Below are positions 7,758-14,337 of a stretch of DNA of 18,091 nucleotides, one piece after another; the first letter of the stretch is position 1; each line of letters opens with the position of its first letter. The notes under the pieces are model-generated. The model did not search any database. It was not told the origin of the DNA and saw only the letters and a list, made by a program, of their open reading frames with translations. This DNA comes from Opitutaceae bacterium (GTDB lineage Bacteria; Verrucomicrobiota; Verrucomicrobiia; Opitutales; Opitutaceae). The stretch spans positions 1 to 18,091 of the forward strand of contig RGAX01000036.1 in NCBI GenBank assembly GCA_009919985.1, in the 5' to 3' direction. A program made the translations under genes and the position numbers.

Positions 7758-8453
7758 TCAAAAACAGATCAACGAGGCTGGATCTGGTCCGGCGAAGCCG
7801 AGGGTGGCCCGCAGCCGCCAACCCACAACCGCAGCCGCAGTCAACGCGAGTACCGTGCGCGTGCGCGCAAGCCAGAGCGGCGATAATTTTGCGCGTACCC
7901 ATTGAAACTGACTTTGTGCGAGCCACAGCAACGGGACGGTACCGAGCCCGAACGCGATCATGAACTCCACTCCGCGCAGCGCCGAACCCGACAACGTCGC
8001 AAGGGCGATAAGAAAATAAAGTGGCCCGCAGGGTAGCAATGGCGTCGCGAATCCGAGCGCAGCGGCGGCTTGGGTCCGCGGCCGTTTCCACAGCCAGCCT
8101 TGGAGCTGAAAAATCCAGCGCCCGAATCCAGGAATTCGTGGAATGAAACGGTCCCAACGCAGCGCTAACGCGATGAAGAACACCACCGTAATCCAGGGCA
8201 GCCAGCGCAGCGCAGATTGCGAGAGCCACAGGAGCGGAACGCGGCCAAAGCCACCGGCCAAAGCCCCGAGCAACGCATAGCTGGTCAAACGCGAAAGATG
8301 ATAGATCGTGCTCACGGTCTGGGCGTCGGCGCGATCGCCACGTATAGGCATGAGCGAGCAGGCCAGGGGTCCGCACATTCCTGCGCAGTGGAGACTCGTT
8401 ACTAATCCGGCCACGAGAGCAGTGGCCGGCGAATTAATGGCGGCGAATTCCAT
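7758..8453 (-). CDS. TauE/SafE-like (DsbD_2) membrane protein of the cbb3 cluster
   Basis: A 231-residue polytopic membrane protein of the sulfite-exporter/cytochrome-biogenesis transmembrane family (PF13386-like) that often sits in cco clusters. About six hydrophobic segments are visible. The family hallmarks are HCAGMCGP (22-29) in the first helix and LLPCGPLYF (139-147) in the middle, giving paired intramembrane cysteines that could carry copper or thiol electrons. Its exact job is not established; position between ccoG and ccoI suggests copper handling or haem/copper assembly. The start ATG at 8453 is the first in frame and lies 4 bases after the stop of the 49-residue gene; its own stop is 2 bases before the ccoI start, so these genes are probably translationally coupled. 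Confidence 0.83.
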   Translation of the reverse strand: MEFAAINSPATALVAGLVTSLHCAGMCGPLACSLMPIRGDRADAQTVSTIYHLSRLTSYALLGALAGGFGRVPLLWLSQSALRWLPWITVVFFIALALRWDRFIPRIPGFGRWIFQLQGWLWKRPRTQAAAALGFATPLLPCGPLYFLIALATLSGSALRGVEFMIAFGLGTVPLLWLAQSQFQWVRAKLSPLWLARTRTVLALTAAAVVGWRLRATLGFAGPDPASLICF

Positions 8454-8457
8454 GCGC

Positions 8458-8607
8458 TCAGCGGGCCGTGGCGAGCGGAACCTCCACTACCTTGTGCTTC
8501 GCAGCAAAAGTGATCCAGGCAGCCCAGACGGCGATCTGGACAGCAAAGATGGCCACTACGATCCAGATCAGCCGTGAATTTCTGGGATCAGGAGTGCTTA
8601 GGGTCAT
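8458..8607 (-). CDS. 49-residue single-helix membrane protein in the CcoH slot
   Basis: The predicted product has a short polar N-terminus (TLSTPDPRNSR), one strong transmembrane helix (about residues 14-37) and a short basic tail. It starts inside the 3' end of ccoG (20-base overlap) and ends 4 bases before the SafE-like gene, so translation is probably coupled. In many cbb3 clusters this position, after ccoG, is taken by ccoH/fixH, a protein of about 150 residues with an N-terminal helix and a periplasmic domain. Only the helix is present here, so it may be a reduced CcoH or an unrelated small subunit. The ATG at 8607 is chosen over an upstream start at 8703 because that would lie within ccoG and adds no membrane-like sequence. 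Confidence 0.65.
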   Translation of the reverse strand: MTLSTPDPRNSRLIWIVVAIFAVQIAVWAAWITFAAKHKVVEVPLATAR

Positions 8608-10030
8608 GGTGCTCAGGTTTGCCGTCTTTTTCTTCGAGCGAGAGATTCGCGTCGGGACCGAGAAATTCCACGTTGCGCTCGAGGTGAAAGCGGGCGCCTT
8701 CATCTTCCACTCTTATTTCGAAAATGAAGGGACCGTGATAATTTTTTTTCGGCACCTGGAGTACCAGAGGCTGCACGGTTTCCGAAAGCGCGGGCACCGC
8801 AAAGACTTTGGTGAGACCTGTCTGCTGCAATCCGCTTGGAGCTCGATTTAAATGCAAGACGAAGCGCACGGCTTGGTTCCGTTTATTGATGACGCGCACG
8901 AGAAACTGATTGCGCACAAAATCCTCACTCACGATGTAGGGGGCGCCCGTCATGCGCGTGACACCGAGATTGGCCGGCCGGATTGTCGAAATAGCCCAAA
9001 GTGCGACACTCGCACCCGCCGCAAGGAGCGCGCCATAAAGGAAAGTGCGCGGGCGCAACCAACGCGTAGTTTTGCCGGCAAACGCCGCCTGTGAATCGTA
9101 GCGAATGAGGCCGCCGGGGCGTTTGAGTTTGGCCATAACCGCGTCGCACGCATCGATACAGGCGGTACAACCGATGCATTCCATTTGGAGTCCTTGGCGG
9201 ATATCGATGCCTGTGGGGCAAACGTGCACGCAGCGGCTGCAAGAAATACAATCACCCGCGCCGAGCGTGCCCAGCTTGCCGCGCGGCTCGCCGCGTTGCG
9301 CATCGTAGCCGACCACCAGCGAATGACTGTCGATCAACGCCGATTGCAGGCGACCATAAGGACAGATAACGATGCAGAGCTGTTCTCGGAACCACGCAAA
9401 ATTGAAATAGAGTCCACCCGTGTAAACCGCCATGAAGCCAAACGCGGCCCAGTGCTCTGCCGGATCGTCTTTCATCATCGTCCAGACCGCGGGCAACGAA
9501 ACAAAATACGCGAAAAATAAGTGGGTAATCACCGCCGAAACTATCACGTAGAGCGTGTGTTTCAGGAGCCGTTTAAAAAATTTTGCAGCGCTTAATGGCG
9601 CTTGATTTAAAGCGCGACGTTGCACCGCGTCTCCGTCGATCCATCGCTCTATTCGGCGATAAACGTGATCAAGAAACACGGTGTGCGGGCACGCCCAACC
9701 GCACCAAATGCGCCCGCATAGCGCGGTGACAAAAAACAGCGAGAAACCGACGCCCGTGATTAGGAAAAAAATCAGCCACAAATCTTGCGCGGCGAAGGTG
9801 AGACCAAACAGGTGGAAATGGCGTTCGCTAAGATCGAGAAAAACCACGGGGTAGCCGTTAATTTTGATCCACGGCAAGGAAAGGTAGAAAACGATTAAAA
9901 TCGCCGCCGACCACCGCCGCGCCCGATCAAATCGTCCGTGAGTATCGGCCGGATACAAAAAAGCACGGGAGCCGTCATCGCGGATGGTGGTGACAGAATC
10001 CCGGTTGGGTTGCAGCGGAGGCAGCGACAT
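8588..10030 (-). CDS. ccoG: Cytochrome cbb3 oxidase accessory protein CcoG (FixG/RdxA), polyferredoxin
   Basis: A 480-residue membrane iron-sulfur protein, reported in other bacteria to act as a cupric reductase supplying Cu+ for cbb3 assembly. N-terminal helices include the CGRIWCGWACPHTVF segment and a later CIVICPYGRLQ segment typical of the family. Two ferredoxin-like 4Fe-4S sites follow: C261/C264/C267 with C271 (CISCSRCVHVCP), and C285/C288/C291 with C295 (CIGCTACIDAC). A further helix (about 325-345) leads to the C-terminal immunoglobulin-like FixG_C domain. Length and domain order match the family and no key cysteine is missing. The ATG at 10030 begins 3 bases after the ccoP stop; the 3' end overlaps the next small gene by 20 bases. 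Confidence 0.95.
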   Translation of the reverse strand: MSLPPLQPNRDSVTTIRDDGSRAFLYPADTHGRFDRARRWSAAILIVFYLSLPWIKINGYPVVFLDLSERHFHLFGLTFAAQDLWLIFFLITGVGFSLFFVTALCGRIWCGWACPHTVFLDHVYRRIERWIDGDAVQRRALNQAPLSAAKFFKRLLKHTLYVIVSAVITHLFFAYFVSLPAVWTMMKDDPAEHWAAFGFMAVYTGGLYFNFAWFREQLCIVICPYGRLQSALIDSHSLVVGYDAQRGEPRGKLGTLGAGDCISCSRCVHVCPTGIDIRQGLQMECIGCTACIDACDAVMAKLKRPGGLIRYDSQAAFAGKTTRWLRPRTFLYGALLAAGASVALWAISTIRPANLGVTRMTGAPYIVSEDFVRNQFLVRVINKRNQAVRFVLHLNRAPSGLQQTGLTKVFAVPALSETVQPLVLQVPKKNYHGPFIFEIRVEDEGARFHLERNVEFLGPDANLSLEEKDGKPEHHDPKHS

Positions 10031-10033
10031 TAA

Positions 10034-10606
10034 TTATTTTGGTGCTTGGGGAATCCACGCGGCTTGCACCTCGATGGCTTCACCTTCTTTGTGAAAACTC
10101 AGAATGTAGGCGACCGCTTCAGCCGATTTTTTGGCGCCGATCATGGGGACCCACGCGGGCATGCCTTTGGCGAGCACACCTTTTTCCAAGGTCGCATAAA
10201 TTTCAGTGGGGGTACCGCCATGAATCCAGAGTTGATCCACAAGATTAGGGCCGATTGCACCGGTAAGTTTCTCCGTGTGGCAACTCGCGCACAGGGTGTT
10301 GAAGGTAGTGCGGCCAGCCTCAAAAAAGACGGGATTCCGGCTCATTTTCCAGAGACTTGCGTTGTCCGTGGTGGGTGCGGCGGCAAGACGCGCGGCCTCG
10401 ATTTTGGTCATCTCGCGCGTCACTTCTTGGGGGCCATCGAGACCGACGTGAAACCATTGAAAATAGGCCCAATATCCGACCCAGAAGATGATCGCTCCGT
10501 AAAGCGTAATTAGCCACCAGTTAGGCAAGCGTTTGTCAAATTCTTGGATGCCGTCGAAGGAATGGTGACGGAGGGTCTCGTCTTCAGGCGATGGGATCGG
10601 TGTCAT
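10034..10606 (-). CDS. ccoP: Cytochrome cbb3 oxidase subunit CcoP, single-haem form
   Basis: A 190-residue subunit that passes electrons to CcoNO. Residues 1-60 form the FixP_N domain: FDGIQEFDKRLPNWW followed by one transmembrane helix (about 31-50). Residues 90-180 form one cytochrome c domain with CASCH (106-110) as haem site and M149 (GMPAW) as likely sixth ligand. Canonical CcoP is about 300 residues with two CxxCH motifs; the second haem domain is absent here, and the protein ends cleanly without a frameshift. The start ATG at 10606 overlaps the ccoQ-like gene by 23 bases, as expected for coupled genes. It is transcribed with ccoNO upstream and ccoG 3 bases downstream. Confidence 0.93.
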   Translation of the reverse strand: MTPIPSPEDETLRHHSFDGIQEFDKRLPNWWLITLYGAIIFWVGYWAYFQWFHVGLDGPQEVTREMTKIEAARLAAAPTTDNASLWKMSRNPVFFEAGRTTFNTLCASCHTEKLTGAIGPNLVDQLWIHGGTPTEIYATLEKGVLAKGMPAWVPMIGAKKSAEAVAYILSFHKEGEAIEVQAAWIPQAPK

Positions 10607-10778
10607 GGCGAGCAGCAGGAGTGGGCGTGGTGAAAGGCAGATTTTCGAAATGAGCGAGTTGCGGGCGCTTCATGCGTAAGGCGCGCCAACTGATAGAGGC
10701 GAAAATGGACACAGCGGTGATAAACGCCACGAGGGTGAACAAGGTGGCGGAGTCGGCAAAAATGAGGCGGCGGAACAT
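10584..10778 (-). CDS. ccoQ: CcoQ/FixQ-like small subunit
   Basis: A 64-residue protein with one transmembrane helix (about residues 11-32, TLFTLVAFITAVSIFASIS) followed by a basic turn and HFENLPF. The last part resembles the F-x-x-A/N-x-LPF end of CcoQ, a small helix that stabilises CcoP in the cbb3 complex. It sits between ccoNO (37 bases away) and ccoP (23-base overlap), the usual place. The C-terminal tail is a little longer than in typical CcoQ. The family call rests on position and short sequence likeness, so it is moderate. Confidence 0.7.
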   Translation of the reverse strand: MFRRLIFADSATLFTLVAFITAVSIFASISWRALRMKRPQLAHFENLPFTTPTPAARHDTDPIA

Positions 10779-10815
10779 AGAAAAAATCCCAGGTGCGTGT
10801 TAAAGAGAGAGTGGC

Positions 10816-13131
10816 TTAACGGGCGGCACTGGATTGCGGCGCAACGGTCTCGTATTTCCCGAGCTTCTGGAGATAGGCGATGAGGGCGACGATCTGCTTG
10901 TCGGGCGCGATTACCCCGCCAGCGGTTTTGAGATCCTCCACGATGGCTTTGGCTTGGAGATCAAAGTCGGCGGTGATCTGCGCATCAGTCCACTCGGGAT
11001 AAGGTACGCCAATCTGGCGTTGCACGGTGATTTTCCTGGGGAGCGCCGCGATATCCGTGGGGGTCGTGAACAGCCAAGGATAGTTGGGCATGTTGGATCC
11101 GACGGAAATAGCGCGGGGGTTTTCCATGTGGCGCAGGTGCCAGATATTGGGATATTTCGAGCCAACGCGGGCCAAATCCGGACCTGTGCGTTTCGAGCCC
11201 CATTGAAATGGGTGATCGTAGATGGATTCACCGAGGCGTGAGTAATCACCATAGCGGAGTACGTCAGGCACGAGCGTACGGATCATCTGAGAGTGACAGT
11301 TGTAGCAGCCTTCGCTCACAAAAATGTCGCGCCCTGCGAGTTCGAGTGGTGTGTAAGGCAGTTGGCGGCGGTCTTCGATGTTAGCCGCGCGATTCACCAG
11401 CACAGTAGGGATAATTTGGACGAGTCCGCCGACTGCGACGGCGATGACCACCAGAATTGTAAAAGGCGCGGAGTTAACTAGAAGGCGATCATACCAGGTG
11501 GCCCATTTTTTACCGCGCGACTCAAAGTGCGCGTAGGCCAACACGACGCAGAGTAGTAAACAGAACATTCCAGCGATACTCAAAAAGTCGCCGCCAAACA
11601 TCCACACGCAGGAGAAGCCCACGCCCAAGATCGAGAAGGCCACCGGGGGATTTAGAAACGTACCGACTAGCGTAATTTTATCTTCCTGGGCGATGACCCC
11701 TTCGTCGACGAACACTTCGATGGTGCCATTGACGGGGCGAGCCGTGGCGATGGTTTTCCACAGATTATAAATGAGTAGAAACCAACCGACAAGATACAGC
11801 GAGCCACCGATTACGCGCATCAACATCATCGGTCGGATCGTGTTGAGCGTATCCAGAAAATTTGGATAGGCCAAGAGCGTGCCACCCTCGGTCGTAGTGT
11901 TAAGCATAACGCCTTGGGTGATCCCGCTCGTCCACATTGCGCCGACGTAGAGAAGTATACCGAACGTCCCGAGCCAGAAGTGCAGATTGGCGAGGGAAAC
12001 CGAGTGCAACGGCCGGCTCCATAGACGAGGCAGTAGCCAATAAATCATGCCGGCAGCCATGAACCCATTCCAACCAAGGGTGCCGCCGTGGACATGACCA
12101 ATGATCCAATCGGTGTAATGACCCAGGGCATTGACTGATTTGATCGAAAGCAACGGCCCTTCAAAGGTACACATGCCGTAAAACGTGACGGCCGCGGCAA
12201 AAAACTTGAGCACAGGATCCGTCCGGAGTTTATCCCAGGCCCCGCGTAGCGTGAGAAGACCATTGAGCATACCGCCCCACGATGGGGCCCAGAGCATTAG
12301 CGAAAAAGTCATGCCTAGGTTCTGCAGCCAGTCGGGCAAAGCGCTATTCAACAGATGGTGCGGACCGGCCCAAATATAAACAAAGACGAGCGACCAAAAA
12401 TGAATGACCGACAACCGATAAGAATAGACCGGACGCTCTGCCGCTTTCGGCAGAAAATAGTACATTATGCCGAGTATCGGCGTGGTAAGGAAGAACGCGA
12501 CGGCGTTGTGCCCGTACCACCACTGGACGAGCGCATCCTGCACACCACCAAAGACCGGATAACTGTGAAGCAAACTCGTCGGAATTGAGAGGTGATTAAC
12601 AATGTAGAGCATCGCCACCGTGATGATCGTCGCGATGTAAAACCAGATCGCCACGTAGAGGCTTGGTTCGTGACGTTTCGCCAGCGTCCAAAAAAAGTTA
12701 ACGGCAAAGACTACCCAGATTAAAGTGACTGCGATATTGATCGGCCAGATGAGCTCCGCGTACTCCTTGCCGCGCGAGAATCCCAACGGGAGCGTGATCG
12801 CGGCCGCCACGATGATCAGCTGCCAGCCCCAGAAATGTAGCTGGGAGAGAAAATCACTCGCTAAACGCGCCTTCACGAGGCGCTGCGTCGAATAATAGAT
12901 ACCGGCAAACATCATGTTGCCCACAAACGCAAAAATCACGGCGTTGGTGTGCAGCGGACGCAGCCGCCCAAACGTGAGCCAGGGGAGATTAAAATTTATT
13001 TGCCAGTAATTGAGCTGCGCCGCGACGAGCGCGCCGACCACCATGCCCACGGCACCCCAAATCACGGAGGCGAGCAGGAATTGGCGGACGACTTTGTCGT
13101 TGAATTCGATGGTTATTTTTTGGTCGGACAT
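10816..13131 (-). CDS. ccoNO: cbb3-type cytochrome c oxidase, fused catalytic and cytochrome subunits (CcoN-CcoO)
   Basis: A 771-residue fusion of the haem-copper catalytic subunit and the membrane-bound monohaem cytochrome c subunit of a C-type (cbb3) oxidase, which reduces O2 to water at low oxygen. The CcoN part (about 1-490) has the haem b ligands H61 and H346, haem b3 ligand H348, CuB ligands H208, H258 and H259, and Y252, the tyrosine expected to cross-link to a CuB histidine; spacings match the characterised enzyme. Extra helices (about 500-575) bridge to the CcoO part, which has EGCYNCHSQ (haem site C609-H613), the family's VLRYGDYSRLGE-type segment, and SNMPNYPWL with the probable Met ligand. 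No internal start or stop separates the two parts, so the fusion is genuine. Such fusions are known in Bacteroidota and relatives. Confidence 0.96.
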   Translation of the reverse strand: MSDQKITIEFNDKVVRQFLLASVIWGAVGMVVGALVAAQLNYWQINFNLPWLTFGRLRPLHTNAVIFAFVGNMMFAGIYYSTQRLVKARLASDFLSQLHFWGWQLIIVAAAITLPLGFSRGKEYAELIWPINIAVTLIWVVFAVNFFWTLAKRHEPSLYVAIWFYIATIITVAMLYIVNHLSIPTSLLHSYPVFGGVQDALVQWWYGHNAVAFFLTTPILGIMYYFLPKAAERPVYSYRLSVIHFWSLVFVYIWAGPHHLLNSALPDWLQNLGMTFSLMLWAPSWGGMLNGLLTLRGAWDKLRTDPVLKFFAAAVTFYGMCTFEGPLLSIKSVNALGHYTDWIIGHVHGGTLGWNGFMAAGMIYWLLPRLWSRPLHSVSLANLHFWLGTFGILLYVGAMWTSGITQGVMLNTTTEGGTLLAYPNFLDTLNTIRPMMLMRVIGGSLYLVGWFLLIYNLWKTIATARPVNGTIEVFVDEGVIAQEDKITLVGTFLNPPVAFSILGVGFSCVWMFGGDFLSIAGMFCLLLCVVLAYAHFESRGKKWATWYDRLLVNSAPFTILVVIAVAVGGLVQIIPTVLVNRAANIEDRRQLPYTPLELAGRDIFVSEGCYNCHSQMIRTLVPDVLRYGDYSRLGESIYDHPFQWGSKRTGPDLARVGSKYPNIWHLRHMENPRAISVGSNMPNYPWLFTTPTDIAALPRKITVQRQIGVPYPEWTDAQITADFDLQAKAIVEDLKTAGGVIAPDKQIVALIAYLQKLGKYETVAPQSSAAR

Positions 13132-13160
13132 GGCGAAAGAATCGGTCGTTGGAATGAAAT

Positions 13161-13457
13161 TCAGATTTGATCATCCGTGCGCTTGAGACATCCCGCGCAC
13201 TCGGCAGGACGCCCACTACGACAAGCGCACGGGGCGGCTTCGGCCGCTAGCGTAGTGTCATGAGCAAAGTCTGAATCGGATGTTAAATGCTTTGAGCCTG
13301 TCAGGTGCGGAGTCTCTTCCGCCAAGGGCAGCAACGAATCGCGCTCAGCACCACTGATGTCGCTGCGGGCATGTTCCCGCAGGAAAAAAATCAGGAACGT
13401 GAAAACCAAACAAAGACTGATCGTTAGCGTAATTGGAACTACGGACATAAGTGGCAT
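13161..13457 (-). CDS. CcoS-like small membrane protein with cysteine tail
   Basis: A 98-residue protein with one N-terminal transmembrane helix (about 5-26), a short charged segment FLREHARSD, then AERDSLLPLAEE and a long polar linker. Its C-terminus holds a CxC...CxxC set (C77, C79, C87, C90). Position immediately upstream of ccoNO (29-base gap) and the single N-terminal helix suggest a CcoS-type assembly factor, needed for cofactor insertion into CcoN. CcoS is usually only about 50-70 residues and lacks these cysteines, so the tail could be a copper-binding addition. The sequence match to CcoS is weak, so the call is mostly from context. ATG 13457 is used; a second Met four codons in is also possible. 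Confidence 0.6.
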   Translation of the reverse strand: MPLMSVVPITLTISLCLVFTFLIFFLREHARSDISGAERDSLLPLAEETPHLTGSKHLTSDSDFAHDTTLAAEAAPCACRSGRPAECAGCLKRTDDQI

Positions 13458-13479
13458 CTTATAGGTGGAAATTTATAGA

Positions 13480-13689
13480 TTATTGGCCCGGACGTTTCGG
13501 CGCACGTGCACGCGGCTTCCCATTGGCGTGCCCTTGGTGGTGGCGGAGCAGTTCACGAGCATGCAGCCAGTCATCGAGCTCACGGCCCTCTTGGCATCCG
13601 CCAGCCTGCCAAAGCATATAAGCCTGATGTTGAATTTGCGCTTCGGTCGGTTCTGGTGAGACAATGGCGTGAGAGGCGTTGATCTTCAT
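13480..13689 (-). CDS. DUF2934-domain protein
   Basis: A 69-residue protein whose residues about 14-47 (EAQIQHQAYMLWQAGG...DDWLHARELL) match the pattern of DUF2934, a short helical domain of unknown function: a Y-x-hW-x-x-x-G motif followed by a WL-x-A-E/R-x-hL end. The C-terminal 20 residues are basic and rich in H, R and P. It is the first leftward gene beside the divergent intergenic region and lies 22 bases upstream of the CcoS-like gene, so it may be co-transcribed with the oxidase genes. The ATG at 13689 is preferred over one at 13737 because the latter adds sequence unlike the family. Confidence 0.72.
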   Translation of the reverse strand: MKINASHAIVSPEPTEAQIQHQAYMLWQAGGCQEGRELDDWLHARELLRHHQGHANGKPRARAPKRPGQ

Positions 13690-13866
13690 AGGATGGTGGG
13701 TTGGTGAGTGACCCAAAATGTAACCACCTGAACGCAATCAGTCTGTGCAGGCTTTGCCGGAGACTGTGCATATTTTGTCCGAGGTTGATTTTACCGAGGC
13801 AAAGAATGCCTATTATTTGGCAACGCGCGCGGAGTAAGCATGAGACCAATTTGCTAGTCTCTGGTA
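13690..13866. promoter_or_regulatory. Divergent intergenic region upstream of the cbb3 cluster
   Basis: These 177 bases should contain the promoter of the leftward oxidase cluster and that of the rightward 154-residue gene. Visible elements are an inverted repeat AGGCA-N5-TGCCT (13797-13811), directly abutting a possible rightward -10 TATTAT (13811-13816), a direct repeat CCGAGG (13779-13784 and 13795-13800), and GAGAC...GTCTC (13842-13861) just before the ATG at 13867. No TTGAT-N4-ATCAA FNR/ANR box was found. Which elements matter is a guess. Confidence 0.35.
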
Positions 13867-14331
13867 ATGCAGGGAGAATTGGTTAAAGCGCTGCTTGATC
13901 GACGGACGCAAATCTGCGCCCGGTGGACCGCGCTCCTCCATATTGAGCGGGCCAATACCGCACTGGCCCATCCTGACACGTTGATCCACCTGTTGGATTG
14001 GACCTTTGACTCGATCATCCAAGCTCTGGAACTAACCTCGAACCGTAAGCCCTCCGCAGGATTGCAGGTAAGCGGCGCTCGTGCTGATTGTCCCTGCGGC
14101 CGCAATCCCTACCTTTATTTTTTTATCGCCGGCGAACAGGCTTGGCTGGAAGCGCTGGTCTTTACCCAGGTCAGCATTCCCAAACTTGAAGCCGTGGCGC
14201 GTGATCATGCGGTGGCTGAACTATTAAACGGCATCCGTACGTTGGCACGGACTGAGGTCGCGGCTTTTTGCTCTGTCTGCCAATATCGGGCCGCCGCGCT
14301 GATCGCAGTGAAGGCCGCAGCGCTCGCTTGA
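13867..14331 (+). CDS. Unknown protein with CxC and CxxC motifs
   Basis: I do not recognise this 154-residue protein. Residues 1-56 look like a helical bundle (LLDRRTQICARWTALL...LDWTFDSIIQALEL), faintly like RsbRD/RsbT-type N-terminal sensor helices. The middle has DCPCGRNPYLYFFIAGEQA with C75 and C77; the C-terminal helix has FCSVCQYRAAALIA with C135 and C138. CxC plus CxxC makes a plausible four-cysteine metal or iron-sulfur site, but this is inference. There is no signal peptide or clear transmembrane helix, so it is likely cytoplasmic. It is divergent from the oxidase cluster and converges with the PocR-AraC regulator, their stops only 6 bases apart. A redox- or oxygen-linked role beside cbb3 oxidase is possible but untested. 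Confidence 0.7.
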   Translation: MQGELVKALLDRRTQICARWTALLHIERANTALAHPDTLIHLLDWTFDSIIQALELTSNRKPSAGLQVSGARADCPCGRNPYLYFFIAGEQAWLEALVFTQVSIPKLEAVARDHAVAELLNGIRTLARTEVAAFCSVCQYRAAALIAVKAAALA

Positions 14332-14337
14332 GGCTCG

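Noticed and set aside
7756..8376. A 207-codon upstream extension of the ccoI frame
   Set aside because: It overlaps the SafE-like gene on the same strand in another frame, has Arg/Ala-rich low-quality sequence, and the ATG at 7755 gives a normal CcoI N-terminus.
10046..10513. 155-codon rightward frame opposite ccoP
   Set aside because: Antisense to the cytochrome domain; no recognisable features.
13141..13180. TTGATCA-type sequence near 13166 as an FNR box for ccoNO
   Set aside because: The second half-site does not fit TTGAT-N4-ATCAA, and it lies at the 3' end of the CcoS-like gene.
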